Counted from the first letter of the stretch, positions 9,161 to 17,262 are shown. The stretch: DNA of 64,000 nucleotides from Candidatus Galacturonatibacter soehngenii (GCF_008830185.1 NZ_WAGX01000005.1:186001-250000), one strand, 5' to 3'. The notes: generated by a model from the letters alone, not told the origin. Program-made: numbers and translations.

Positions 9161-10054
9161 TTATCGAAAGAATATATTGATAATACCAAGAACAAAACCA
9201 ATCACTGCTCCTAGATTTACTACAGCAGACAATTCCTTTTTCATAACGGACATAATTAATTCTTCTAACTCTAGAACATCCATTTCATCTATCTTTTTCT
9301 CAATGATAGATGAAATATTGATTTTTGCGACAATTTTTCCTAATTCATTTTCTACCAGATTCTCATAACCTTTCATAAAAACAGAAGCAAAATCAAAGTC
9401 GTCGGCGATATGAATCACCTCTTTGATTTGTGAATTAGATAATTTATCACATTCTTCACTTACCTTACTATAAATAATAACTGGACCATTTTCTTTTATA
9501 TACACATTTATTGCATCGATAATAGGCGCTGACATAGATTCAATCAAAGAATCATTTATCATCATTCCAAGAAAAGAACCTCCTATTTTCTCTTTTATTG
9601 CTTTGATTCCCTCACCAGCAATTATTGTGCCTATGTCCATTTCATCCATTTTTTCTAGTATTTTATCTGTAATTTTATTTTCTATCTTATCTTGAGTTGC
9701 CTCGTATTGCTCCTCATTCACATATTCCAATGCTTTTTCTTTCACCGTTGTTTCATTTTGTTGTTGTTTATCCCAAAAGGCTTTCACATCTTCCAAAACC
9801 TTATTTTTCATCTCTTCTGATAGAAGTGCTTCTTCGAGTGCATCTTGGGTTAATAAGTTCTGACCAACCGCATTTCCAATGGCTGTTCCTAACCTCTTTC
9901 TTCCTCTAGGAATAATTCCAGGTGTAAAGGGAAGTGTATAGTTTCCTATCTTAATGGGCTTTAAAGGGCGAAAAAGCATTTTAACAGCTATATAATTCGT
10001 AAAGTACCCAATTACTCCTCCGATAATTGGACCAGCTAAAACATTTATGTTCAT
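9161..10054 (-). CDS. DUF445 family membrane-associated protein (YheB-like)
   Basis: 297-aa protein of the DUF445 family. The N-terminus is a glycine-rich hydrophobic segment (GPIIGGVIGYFTNYIAVKMLFRP) followed by the family block PFTPGIIPRGRKRLGTAIG. The middle (about 70-250) is charged and helical, and a second hydrophobic segment closes the protein (VVNLGAVIGFVLGIINIFF). This two-anchor layout is typical. Bacillus YheB belongs to the family, but the biochemical function is not established. Start at 10054 follows AGGAGG. It stands alone, convergent with the kinase gene. Confidence 0.85.
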   Translation of the reverse strand: MNINVLAGPIIGGVIGYFTNYIAVKMLFRPLKPIKIGNYTLPFTPGIIPRGRKRLGTAIGNAVGQNLLTQDALEEALLSEEMKNKVLEDVKAFWDKQQQNETTVKEKALEYVNEEQYEATQDKIENKITDKILEKMDEMDIGTIIAGEGIKAIKEKIGGSFLGMMINDSLIESMSAPIIDAINVYIKENGPVIIYSKVSEECDKLSNSQIKEVIHIADDFDFASVFMKGYENLVENELGKIVAKINISSIIEKKIDEMDVLELEELIMSVMKKELSAVVNLGAVIGFVLGIINIFFR

Positions 10055-10114
10055 TGTACAAAACCTCCTTGCTTGTCCAAAATATTATATAGCACACTTC
10101 GTTTATTTTCAAGT

Positions 10115-10534
10115 CTAAGCTTTTGTATTAAATATCAATCCAATCAAAACTAATGTGCCCCCTATCACTTTTCCTGCTGAAAGCTGTTCAAATAAAAAAT
10201 AATCTAGGATTACCCCTGAGAATAACTGACTAACGAATATAATGATTGTTAGTGAAAAGGCTGATATTTTAGGTGTAATAATATTCGAAATAATAATCAT
10301 TATAACACCTAGCACACCTCCTAAAAACATAGCATAAAAACGCACTCCATTTGTATGTGGCTCAAATAAAAAGGTTGCTCTAAAAAGAAACATGGCAAGC
10401 ATTGATCCTATAAACCCCACCACATAATTAAAAAATGTACTTTGGTATACACTTAATTCTTTTCCAAGCTTTGCGTTTGTCATTCTACTTACCACAATGG
10501 TAACCCCTGATAATATCGCTAATATAATATACAT
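10115..10534 (-). CDS. Small DMT-superfamily membrane protein (YdcZ/DUF606), second of pair
   Basis: 139-aa, four or five hydrophobic helices, matching half-size drug/metabolite-transporter proteins of the DUF606 (YdcZ) family. Recognisable family pieces include TNAKLGKELSVYQSTFFNYVVG at the second helix. These proteins are thought to work as pairs in opposite membrane orientation, and a second copy lies directly upstream. Substrate unknown. Start at 10534 follows AAGGAA. Confidence 0.8.
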   Translation of the reverse strand: MYIILAILSGVTIVVSRMTNAKLGKELSVYQSTFFNYVVGFIGSMLAMFLFRATFLFEPHTNGVRFYAMFLGGVLGVIMIIISNIITPKISAFSLTIIIFVSQLFSGVILDYFLFEQLSAGKVIGGTLVLIGLIFNTKA

Positions 10535-10585
10535 ACGTTTCCTTTCTTCCTTTATAATTCTGACTTATTCTCAACTTGATATCAA

Positions 10586-11008
10586 TTAATAAAGAAACAT
10601 GACTATAATTCCAATTAGTATAAGGGCGATTCCAATAAACTGCTTTTTCTGAATATAGCGCTTTGGTGTTTCAAATAATCCAAAATGCTCAATAACAATT
10701 GAAATCACACTTTGACCAAATAATGCTAATGCTAACATTTTTGATACCCCAATCTTTGAGACTGTGACATTCTGAAAAATAGTAGTTAAAATACCAACTG
10801 CCCCTCCGCTATACCAATAAATTGGAATAGATTTATCAAATTTCAGACTTAATTTTTTGATTTTTAAAATAATAATAATTACGATTAAACCAATAAAATG
10901 AATCAGTGCGACCGAAGGATAAATGCCCATTGTAGTTGACAAATCACTATTCATAACAATCATAATCGATAAAATAATGCCACTAAAAATAGATAAAAAT
11001 ACTGCCAT
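10586..11008 (-). CDS. Small DMT-superfamily membrane protein (YdcZ/DUF606), first of pair
   Basis: 140-aa, four to five membrane helices, similar in plan to the next gene (51-base gap), so the two probably form a heterodimer. Start at 11008 follows AAAAGGAGA. The pair is divergent from a Crp/Fnr-type regulator, the classic arrangement for YdcZ proteins and YeiL-type regulators; control by that regulator is inference. Substrate unknown. Confidence 0.8.
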   Translation of the reverse strand: MAVFLSIFSGIILSIMIVMNSDLSTTMGIYPSVALIHFIGLIVIIIILKIKKLSLKFDKSIPIYWYSGGAVGILTTIFQNVTVSKIGVSKMLALALFGQSVISIVIEHFGLFETPKRYIQKKQFIGIALILIGIIVMFLY

Positions 11009-11068
11009 GTAGAATCTCCTTTTCTATTTACTAACTAAAAGTATAAAACTTTTTGTTGCAGGAATGTA

Positions 11069-11080
11069 TGACATATGTCA
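11069..11080. promoter_or_regulatory. TGACATATGTCA palindrome, candidate Crp/Fnr-type operator
   Basis: A perfect 12-base palindrome sits in the 117-base divergent region between the YdcZ pair and the Crp/Fnr regulator. Its TGA-N6-TCA halves resemble the TGTGA/TCACA half-sites bound by this regulator class. Function not shown. Confidence 0.4.
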
Positions 11081-11125
11081 CTATATATTTATTATCAGAA
11101 TAATTACGAAAGAAAGGATTAAATA

Positions 11126-11806
11126 ATGGAGCGAATTCATGATAGTATACTATTTCAAAAAATATTACGCGAGAATCCAATTGATGAAGTATTAACAGAT
11201 TATCAAAACTACCCTCTCGAGCTTGTTTTATATAAAAAAGGAGAACATATTTTTAAATATGGAGAGCCCCTTACATATATTTGCTTTTTTATATCGGGTA
11301 GAGCTAAAGTGTATTCTTTATTATCCAATGGAAAACATTATTTACACACCTTTTATCATCAATTTGAAATTATTGGAGATGCAGAGTTTGTGAATCAGTT
11401 AAAAATTACTACTAATGTACAAGCCTTAAGTGATGTATATTGTCTTTTACTTCCACTCAAACCATGTCATAAAATGCTGTATAATGATCGAAAATTTCTT
11501 CGTGCTGCCTGTTGTCACTTAGCAAAAAAGCTAGATACAACTGGGCAATTCAATTCTCATAACTTGCTTTATCCATTGGAAGAACGTTTGGCTTCTTATA
11601 TTATTAATACCTCTGAGAATCTTGTTTTTGACGAGAATCTTACTGCTTTATCTGAACTTCTTGGTACTAGCTATAGACATTTGCTTCGCACTTTAAAGAA
11701 TTTTTGTGATAAGGAATATCTAAAGAAAGAAAATGGAGTATATAAAATAATAGCACCTAAGAAATTAGAAGCCTTAGGTGCCGATATTTATATGAGTTAT
11801 TATTAA
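11126..11806 (+). CDS. Crp/Fnr-family transcriptional regulator (YeiL-like)
   Basis: 226-aa regulator. Residues about 20-130 form a cyclic-nucleotide-binding-type beta barrel (LYKKGEHIFKYGEPLTYICFFISG is the family opening). The C-terminus holds a winged helix (LTALSELLGTSYRHLLRTLKNF). There is no obvious conserved cAMP-binding arginine signature, so the effector is unknown. Several Cys (in YCLLLPLKPCHK and RAACCHL) could bind a cluster, as suggested for YeiL, but this is speculative. Divergent from two DMT transporters, the probable targets. Confidence 0.85.
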   Translation: MERIHDSILFQKILRENPIDEVLTDYQNYPLELVLYKKGEHIFKYGEPLTYICFFISGRAKVYSLLSNGKHYLHTFYHQFEIIGDAEFVNQLKITTNVQALSDVYCLLLPLKPCHKMLYNDRKFLRAACCHLAKKLDTTGQFNSHNLLYPLEERLASYIINTSENLVFDENLTALSELLGTSYRHLLRTLKNFCDKEYLKKENGVYKIIAPKKLEALGADIYMSYY

Positions 11807-11865
11807 AAACGTAAAATCGTATGTACTCTTGCATACTAAACTTATGATACCACATTTCAATCGTA

Positions 11866-13629
11866 TTAAGATTGGAATGTGTGAATCCCTTGAATTATTT
11901 TTTCAATAATATCCACTCGATTAAATGGTGTGATAATATAATATCCATCTACATATGGACTGATTTTTTCTGCAATTTCCGTAGAAATCTTGACGGCTAA
12001 CTTACTAGCTTCCTCTCGTTCCTTTCCTTCGTACTGATTGATAATATCTTGAGATACGTTGATTCCTGAAATTTCATTATTCATAAAACAGGCATTTCTG
12101 TGACTTACAATTGGAATAATTCCTCCTAAAATTTTTGCCTGTAATGTTTCTTTCGCTTTTTTTAGATTTTCAAAAGCTTCCTCAGTCAAGACAGGTTGTG
12201 TAAAAAGCATCGTAACACCATTATCAATCTTCTTTTGTGCATGCTTTAGCTGCGCATCAAAATTCCTAGCATTCACATTTAATGCGGCACAAATGCCAAA
12301 AGGAGAAGAAAACACTTCTTCATTTAACTCACTAATATGTTTTGCCAAAATAGCTGAATTAAAGCTAAACATTGTTTTTATTTCATCACGAAGGGGAGAA
12401 GGTACAGGATCTCCTGTCACTACAAGAACATTTTCAACTCCTTCTATGTTTAATCCTAAAAGCAATGCTTTCGTTGCATTGATATTTCTATCTCGACATG
12501 TCATATGTGGAATTGGGGTAATATCCAACTCCCTTTTTAATTTGCATGCCAAAAGGCTACTATCTACTCTGGCTCTTGCTAGTGGACAGTCCGCTATCGT
12601 AATCGCATCCACTCCACTATATTTTAATCTTTTTGCTCCCTCCATAAAATTTGAAATTTCCGCCTTTGACGGTGGGTCCAACTCGACTGCAATTATCTTT
12701 TTGCCTGCGTTTATTTTATGAAGCAACAAGTTTTCCTTTTGATTTGACTCCCTTTTCGTGACTTCAGCTTTTTTATATTCAATTCGTTTGGCTGTTTTTA
12801 CGCCCTTTACATATTCTACTGTTTTGCGAATGTATTCGGGTGTCGTTCCACAACAACCTCCGACGATATTTACTCCAACGTTTATTGTCTTATATAATGT
12901 TTCTGCAAAATAATCTGAGCTATTTTCAAATATTGTTCTATTATCTCTAACGGTTGGAAATCCTGCATTTGGCATAATAGAAATGTTCTTTTGAAATGGC
13001 TCTAATTGTTTAATATATTCATACAAATGATGAGCACCTGATATACAGTTAAAACCCACTGCATCTATTTCCTTGATCTCATTGATTCGCTTAAAAATAT
13101 TCTTTCCTGATAGTCCCACTCTCGTAAACCCATCTGGTGTCACTGCAAATTGGACTATTATAAAGCTATCTTCTTTCTTTCGCTTAATATATCTTGATAA
13201 CTCAGCTAAATCTTCGTCACTTCCCAATGTCTCAAATAGAAAATTGGTTATATTATTTTCTAAAAAAACATCTATTATTTCCTTATACTCTTGAATCGGT
13301 GAGCCACCTACATAGGGAATCGGGCCCATATCAGCAAATACAGCAATGTCTCTCTCTTTTGCTGCTTCAAGCGCAATACGTGAACCTGCTGCGACGATTT
13401 TTTTTACGATTTCTATATCAGTTTCTAAGCTGACCGTATTGGCCGCAAAGGTATTTGTCTTAATTGCCATACAGCCTGCCTCAATATATTCTTTATGGAT
13501 TTGCAGAACTCTATTTGGATGTTCTATATTGGCATATTCACATTTCCCTGTGTATCTCTCACCATAATAAGTTCCCATTGCACCATCAAATATGAGTGGC
13601 TTTTTTTCTAAATATTCACTAACGTTCAT
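11866..13629 (-). CDS. Bifunctional homocysteine S-methyltransferase / methylenetetrahydrofolate reductase (YitJ-like)
   Basis: 587-aa fusion. Residues about 1-285 form a homocysteine S-methyltransferase domain beginning LIFDGAMGTYYG, with the zinc ligands in GFNCISG and GGCCGTTPEY. Residues about 305-585 are a methylenetetrahydrofolate reductase TIM barrel (AVELDPPSK, VLVVTGDPVP, FTQPVL). Together they make methyl-THF and pass methyl groups in methionine synthesis. The length is close to Bacillus YitJ. Start at 13629 follows AGAGGTG. No S-box riboswitch is visible in the short upstream region, which ends at the tRNA terminator 60 bases away. A hairpin (11850-11883) overlaps the stop. Confidence 0.93.
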   Translation of the reverse strand: MNVSEYLEKKPLIFDGAMGTYYGERYTGKCEYANIEHPNRVLQIHKEYIEAGCMAIKTNTFAANTVSLETDIEIVKKIVAAGSRIALEAAKERDIAVFADMGPIPYVGGSPIQEYKEIIDVFLENNITNFLFETLGSDEDLAELSRYIKRKKEDSFIIVQFAVTPDGFTRVGLSGKNIFKRINEIKEIDAVGFNCISGAHHLYEYIKQLEPFQKNISIMPNAGFPTVRDNRTIFENSSDYFAETLYKTINVGVNIVGGCCGTTPEYIRKTVEYVKGVKTAKRIEYKKAEVTKRESNQKENLLLHKINAGKKIIAVELDPPSKAEISNFMEGAKRLKYSGVDAITIADCPLARARVDSSLLACKLKRELDITPIPHMTCRDRNINATKALLLGLNIEGVENVLVVTGDPVPSPLRDEIKTMFSFNSAILAKHISELNEEVFSSPFGICAALNVNARNFDAQLKHAQKKIDNGVTMLFTQPVLTEEAFENLKKAKETLQAKILGGIIPIVSHRNACFMNNEISGINVSQDIINQYEGKEREEASKLAVKISTEIAEKISPYVDGYYIITPFNRVDIIEKIIQGIHTFQS

Positions 13630-13690
13630 TTTTCACCTCTAATAATTTATCCCTTTTTGCATAAACTTTCATTTGTTTAATCTATTATAC

Positions 13691-13722
13691 AAAAAAAGAA
13701 AGTATTTTACTATACTTTCTTA
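13691..13722 (-). terminator. Rho-independent terminator of the tRNA-Leu pair
   Basis: Minus-strand stem AAGAAAGTA / TACTTTCTT followed by a run of seven T, 100 bases after the second tRNA-Leu. Confidence 0.7.
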
Positions 13723-13821
13723 AGATAAAAGAGTCCTGGTTCGCAGATATTCACATTCAACTTAAATTCTTAAAATGATACGGCTAAAAATACAATTTGT
13801 ACTTTTAGCCAATCATTTTGA

Positions 13822-13905
13822 TGCACAAGATGGGACTTGAACCCACACGATATTGCTACCACAGGCACCTGAAGCCTGCGCGTCTGCCAATTCCGCCACT
13901 TGTGC
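13822..13905 (-). tRNA. tRNA-Leu (anticodon CAG)
   Basis: 84-base class II tRNA. Acceptor GCACAAG pairs with CTTGTGC; the anticodon stem CAGGC/GCCTG encloses loop TTCAGGT, giving anticodon CAG (codon CUG). There is a long variable arm and the T-loop GTTCAAGTC. CCA is not encoded (TCA follows the discriminator). Second gene of a two-tRNA transcript. Confidence 0.96.
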
Positions 13906-13972
13906 ATATCATACATTATATTTTTAGAAAAGAAAAGCCTTGTAAATAAATTCACAAGACCTACATCTCTAA

Positions 13973-14057
13973 TGCAGTTGACGGGACTTGAACCCGTACC
14001 CAGTTATCCCAGACTAGATCCTTAGTCTAGCGCGTATGCCAATTCCGCCACAACTGC
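13973..14057 (-). tRNA. tRNA-Leu (anticodon AAG)
   Basis: 85-base class II tRNA. Acceptor GCAGTTG pairs with CAACTGC; the anticodon stem CTAGA/TCTAG encloses loop CTAAGGA, giving anticodon AAG (codon CUU). The body resembles the usual Firmicutes tRNA-Leu(UAG), whose loop is CTTAGGA, so position 34 appears changed from T to A. If A34 were deaminated to inosine it could also read CUC and CUA. No encoded CCA. Confidence 0.93.
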
Positions 14058-14102
14058 TTAGTTAAAACCATTACTACCGATTTGAACGCTACAACATTAA
14101 AT

Positions 14103-14131
14103 ATTATATATAAGATACATAAATTTGTCAA
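14103..14131 (-). promoter_or_regulatory. Consensus promoter of the tRNA-Leu pair
   Basis: TTGACA (14131-14126) and TATAAT (14108-14103) are perfect hexamers with a 17-base spacer, 46 bases upstream of the first tRNA. Confidence 0.85.
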
Positions 14132-14271
14132 TCCTATTTTTTCTTTTGTTATTGTACTATTTTCTTTTGTTACTCTCACCTTTCCTTGATATTTATCTTA
14201 AGAGCTCTGCACATTATCCCCCCTATGTTCATACAATAAGCTGTATATCTATATTTGAAAGGGATGTATAT

Positions 14272-14889
14272 ATGGCTACAGATGATTCTGATTACTTAGA
14301 TTGCAAAGAATTAGAAATATTAAATAATAAAAAGGCAAAAGGTAAATCCATCACACAAACACAAAGACGTCCTGGTGGTCCTGGTGGCCCTGGTAGGCCT
14401 GGTGGTCCTGGCGGTCCTGGTAGGCCTGGTGGTCCTGGTGGACCTGGTGGATTCCCTGGCGGGCCTGATGGATTCCCTGGTGATTTTCCTGGTGGCTTTC
14501 CTGGTGACTTTCCTAGCGGTCCTGGCGGCCCTGGTGGCCCTGGTAGACCTGGTGGATTCCCTGGCGGGCCTGGTCCAGGAGTCTCACCACCTAACACACC
14601 ACCTCCTTCAAATGTTCCGCAGTTACCACGTGGAGTTGTCATGCCGCTTCCTGAAACTGCACAATTCAATCAGCAATTTGGTAACATAAATCGATCCAAT
14701 AATTTGCAAAGAGAGATTCGTCGTTGTCTAAATCGATTTACTTTCATTTGGTTATGGAATGGAAGGTCTTTTTGGTTTTATCCTATCTTTATGAACCGCT
14801 GGTCAGTAGATGGCTTCGTATGGCGACGCAATCGTTGGGTGTTTGAAAGAGTTAATATTAACAGTATCTTTTTCTTTCGATGTTTCTAA
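14272..14889 (+). CDS. Collagen-like Gly-Pro repeat protein
   Basis: 205-aa protein. An acidic/charged N-terminus ([15 protein letters not shown], 1-30) is followed by about 70 residues (35-105) of Gly-Xaa-Pro/Phe triplets such as GGP, GRP and GFP, a Pro-rich linker, and a C-terminal domain of about 60 residues rich in Trp, Arg and Phe. No signal peptide is seen from this start. The start at 14272 is preferred over an upstream in-frame extension because GAAAGGG lies 8 bases before it. Collagen-like proteins in spore formers are often exosporium or surface filaments; that role is only suggested here. The repeat tract is also a 9-base DNA repeat, prone to length change. Confidence 0.7.
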   Translation: MATDDSDYLDCKELEILNNKKAKGKSITQTQRRPGGPGGPGRPGGPGGPGRPGGPGGPGGFPGGPDGFPGDFPGGFPGDFPSGPGGPGGPGRPGGFPGGPGPGVSPPNTPPPSNVPQLPRGVVMPLPETAQFNQQFGNINRSNNLQREIRRCLNRFTFIWLWNGRSFWFYPIFMNRWSVDGFVWRRNRWVFERVNINSIFFFRCF

Positions 14890-14900
14890 TGTAATTTAAG

Positions 14901-14949
14901 AAAAGGCTCTTATCTGTATGAGAATAATCCCATCGATAAGAGCCTTTTA
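14901..14949 (+). terminator. Rho-independent terminator after the collagen-like gene
   Basis: 13-bp stem AAAGGCTCTTATC / GATAAGAGCCTTT with a T-run, 12 bases after the stop codon. Confidence 0.85.
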
Positions 14950-14954
14950 ATCGG

Positions 14955-15349
14955 TTGCCATTTTCAGGTTATCACACACTTAAAAATGACACTGTTCAAT
15001 CTGTTGATATCTTAGAATCACATATTTCCTTAAATAAAGTGAATGAAGATGTCAATTTAACACTTAATCTAAAGTTAAAAAATTATAATTTTCACCCAAC
15101 TAGATTTAGAATTAAAGTTTACTTACCAAAGACTCTTTCGTTTTACACAGGAATCACAAGTTATGATTTCTCTGACTCTTACTTATTAGTCCTTTAGATG
15201 ATTCCTTATCGATAAACGAATCCTTTGAGATACCTGTTAGTGATGATGCATATGACTCTATAACTTCTAGTAATTGGTCCAATGAGAGTGTACGTTACGA
15301 ACTTTATGACAAAAATATATCCTCACTCTATATCGATTATGCTTATTAA
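14955..15349 (+). pseudogene. Broken gene remnant, frameshifted
   Basis: An 80-codon open frame (14955-15197) has no ATG and no ribosome site, and abuts the preceding terminator; it reads like the interior of a beta-rich protein (NLTLNLKLKNYNFHPTRFRIKVYLPK). After its stop, another frame continues from about 15165 to 15349 with codon usage like a real gene (SPLDDSLSINESFEIPV ... LYIDYAY). A single frameshift near 15165-15190 would join the two. The 5' end is missing. No function recognised. Confidence 0.5.
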
Positions 15350-15375
15350 ACCACATAATTTTATTCTTATAAAGT

Positions 15376-15412
15376 AAATATCCCTCAAAATTTTAATTTT
15401 GAGGGATATTTA
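15376..15412. terminator. Bidirectional terminator between the broken gene and the AI-2E gene
   Basis: Near-perfect 17-bp inverted repeat, AAATATCCCTCAAAATT against its complement, directly after the stop of the minus-strand AI-2E gene. Confidence 0.75.
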
Positions 15413-16582
15413 CTATTTATTGTAGTCTACATTTTTATTGTACCAGTCACTTACTAATATTTTAATCGATGCAGTAAGGGGCACTGCTATTAGCATTCCA
15501 ATCAAACCTCCCACATTTCCACCAATTAATATTGCCAACATAGTAAAAACAGGATGTAATCCAACACTATCTCCTACAATCTTTGGCGCAATCAGGTTGT
15601 TATCAATCTGCTGTACGATTATCATCGCTATAATTGCCCATAATATCATAATTGGCTGTCCGCTCAATAAGCCCATAATAGCCGCTAATACTGTTCCAAC
15701 CAAAGGCCCAACATATGGAATCATATTACATATTCCTGAAATAATTCCAATTACGATTGCATAATCAATACCTATAATTGCCAGTGCAATTGCTGATAGG
15801 ATACCAACAATGCAGGCATCCAGTAGCTGACCTCTAATATAATTAGAGAATGTATTATTAATTACTGCTGCACATCCATTAATTGTTTTCCCTGTCTTAC
15901 CTTTTCTAAATATAAAATAAAATATTTTTTTCCAAAGCTCCTTAAAATACTCATAATCTTTGAGCAGATAAATACTTAATATAATAGAAATAAAAAATGA
16001 TAAAATATTACTTCCAAAAGCTACCACAGAGCCAGCTAAATTAGAAATACTAGTAGTGATATAATCCTGAACAAATGTAACTACATTCGCTACAATGTTA
16101 TTAAAATTCTCTGGTAATTGAATATTAAGGCTATTTAATTTACTTTCAATTGCAGCTGCCGAAAACTGATTCTGATTCAGATAATCCGTTATATATATTA
16201 TAATATTCGATATCGTCGTATTCTTTGAAATCTGTCCTCCTATCATAATGTAGATTCCACAGATCATTGCAATTACTAATCCTATGATAGTTAAATAGAC
16301 AATGGTAATACTAAAACTTCTTCGAGAATCTTGTTTTTTTAATATCTTTTTTCTCTCAAGAAATTTTTCTATTTTATTGGTTGCTGGCTGAAACAAGTAC
16401 GCTATGACTAAAGCTATAATTAGTGGTTTCAAAAGTGTCATTATTACACCTGCAACCTTTGCTACCTTACCAATAATAAAACCAATATTACCCATAATGG
16501 AAATTGCAATATAAATCGCAATTGCAGTTAATGTTGCATAAACCGCATATTTAAAGAGCTTATCTTCTTTATCAAATTTCAT
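15413..16582 (-). CDS. AI-2E family transporter / PerM-like membrane protein
   Basis: 389-aa integral membrane protein of the AI-2E (TqsA/PerM) family with about seven or eight helices. A paired hydrophobic N-terminus (about 10-85), a helix at about 90-120, a long soluble loop (about 125-190), and a C-terminal helical bundle with the family segments GQLLDACIVGILSAIAL, CNMIPYVGPLVGTVLAA and DNNLIAPKIVGDSVGLHPV are visible. The family includes the AI-2 exporter TqsA and Na+/H+ antiporter-like members, so substrate is uncertain. Start at 16582 follows AGGAGG. Monocistronic; tRNA-Asn lies 62 bases upstream on the same strand. Confidence 0.88.
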   Translation of the reverse strand: MKFDKEDKLFKYAVYATLTAIAIYIAISIMGNIGFIIGKVAKVAGVIMTLLKPLIIALVIAYLFQPATNKIEKFLERKKILKKQDSRRSFSITIVYLTIIGLVIAMICGIYIMIGGQISKNTTISNIIIYITDYLNQNQFSAAAIESKLNSLNIQLPENFNNIVANVVTFVQDYITTSISNLAGSVVAFGSNILSFFISIILSIYLLKDYEYFKELWKKIFYFIFRKGKTGKTINGCAAVINNTFSNYIRGQLLDACIVGILSAIALAIIGIDYAIVIGIISGICNMIPYVGPLVGTVLAAIMGLLSGQPIMILWAIIAMIIVQQIDNNLIAPKIVGDSVGLHPVFTMLAILIGGNVGGLIGMLIAVPLTASIKILVSDWYNKNVDYNK

Positions 16583-16643
16583 TTTATCCTCCTAAGTTGA
16601 AAAAATCCCAAACGAATGTTTGAGATTTATTTTTTTCTAAAAA

Positions 16644-16715
16644 CTCCCTGAGTAGGGCTCGAACCTACAACACCACGGTTAACAGCCGTGTGCTCTACCA
16701 TTGAGCTATCAAGGA
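16644..16715 (-). tRNA. tRNA-Asn (anticodon GTT)
   Basis: 72-base class I tRNA. Acceptor TCCTTGA pairs with TCAGGGA (two G-U), the anticodon stem CGGCT..AACCG region carries loop TGTTAAC with anticodon GTT, and the T-loop is GTTCGAGCC. No encoded CCA. Its promoter lies about 390 bases upstream, beyond a 114-bp tandem repeat array. Confidence 0.95.
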
Positions 16716-16721
16716 TTATAT

Positions 16722-17097
16722 TGTCTGCTTCGCAGCCGCTTGTTTTTCTTCTGATTTAATATACTTTCGAACTTCGTTCTTCGTATATTAGCTCTAGTGC
16801 TTCGCACTATCACTAACCTATCAGATAAAAACAAATGTCTGCTTCGCAGCCGCTTGTTTTTCTTCTGATTTAATATACTTTCGAACTTCGTTCTTCGTAT
16901 ATTAGCTCTAGTGCTTCGCACTATCACTAACCTATCAGGTAAAAACAAATGTCTGCTTTGCAGCCGCTTGTTTTTCTTCTGATTTAATATACTTTCGAAC
17001 TTCGTTCTTCGTATATTAGCTCTAGTGCTTCGCACTATCACTAACCTATCAGATAAAAACAAATGTCTGCTTCGCAGCCGCTTGTTTTTCTTCTGAT
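16722..17097. repeat. 114-bp tandem repeat array in the tRNA-Asn leader
   Basis: Units begin at 16722, 16836, 16950 and 17064; three are full length and the fourth stops after 34 bases. Copies differ at only a few bases (for example GCTTCGCAG versus GCTTTGCAG). Each unit holds three hairpins with a TTC loop (CTGC-TTC-GCAG, GAAC-TTC-GTTC, GTGC-TTC-GCAC), the middle one nested in a long TAATATAC/GTATATTA stem, plus the arms CCTATCAG/CTGATAGG that pair across unit borders. Because 114 is divisible by 3, a repetitive minus-strand reading frame appears, but it ends inside the tRNA and is not a credible gene. Confidence 0.95.
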
Positions 17098-17104
17098 AGG
17101 TTAC

Positions 17105-17134
17105 ATTATAATTGATTTGAGCTTGTGTTGTCAA
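17105..17134 (-). promoter_or_regulatory. Consensus promoter reading through the repeat array into tRNA-Asn
   Basis: TTGACA (17134-17129) and TATAAT (17110-17105), both perfect, with an 18-base spacer. The predicted start falls at the very edge of the repeat array, so the whole array would be transcribed as the leader of tRNA-Asn. Confidence 0.8.
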
Positions 17135-17194
17135 TGTATTCTTAGAAAGCATTTACAATATTTCCACTTATTTCTTATTTTTAGTTTAAATATA

Positions 17195-17223
17195 TTGACA
17201 CAAGTGCCAATTAGTGACAAAAT
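17195..17223 (+). promoter_or_regulatory. Candidate promoter of the small hypothetical gene
   Basis: TTGACA (17195-17200) followed after 17 bases by CAAAAT, 40 bases before the start codon. The -35 is perfect, the -10 weak. Confidence 0.45.
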
Positions 17224-17262
17224 AAATAGAAGACTTTGAAAGAAAGGAGTTGTTGCACATTT

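Noticed and set aside
11850-11883. Hairpin CACATTTCAATC/GATTGGAATGTG as terminator of the Crp/Fnr gene
   Set aside because: It is a good stem but has no T-run on either strand and overlaps the neighbouring stop codon, so terminator function is not supported.
13630-13770. SAM riboswitch upstream of the homocysteine methyltransferase gene
   Set aside because: The upstream region is only about 60 bases before the tRNA terminator and shows no S-box core.
13770-13955. Open frame covering the tRNA-Leu(CAG) gene
   Set aside because: It is a shadow of the tRNA with no independent support.
14292-14669. Minus-strand Pro-Gly-rich frame opposite the collagen-like gene
   Set aside because: It is the antisense reading of the repeat tract. 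The plus strand has the ribosome site, terminator and non-repeat C-terminal domain.
16722-17097. Tandem repeats considered as a CRISPR array
   Set aside because: Units are contiguous 114-bp copies without unique spacers, and there are no cas genes.
16709-17152. A 147-codon minus-strand reading frame made of 38-residue repeats
   Set aside because: It is produced by the 114-bp repeat being divisible by three, ends inside tRNA-Asn, and has no ribosome site or sensible composition.
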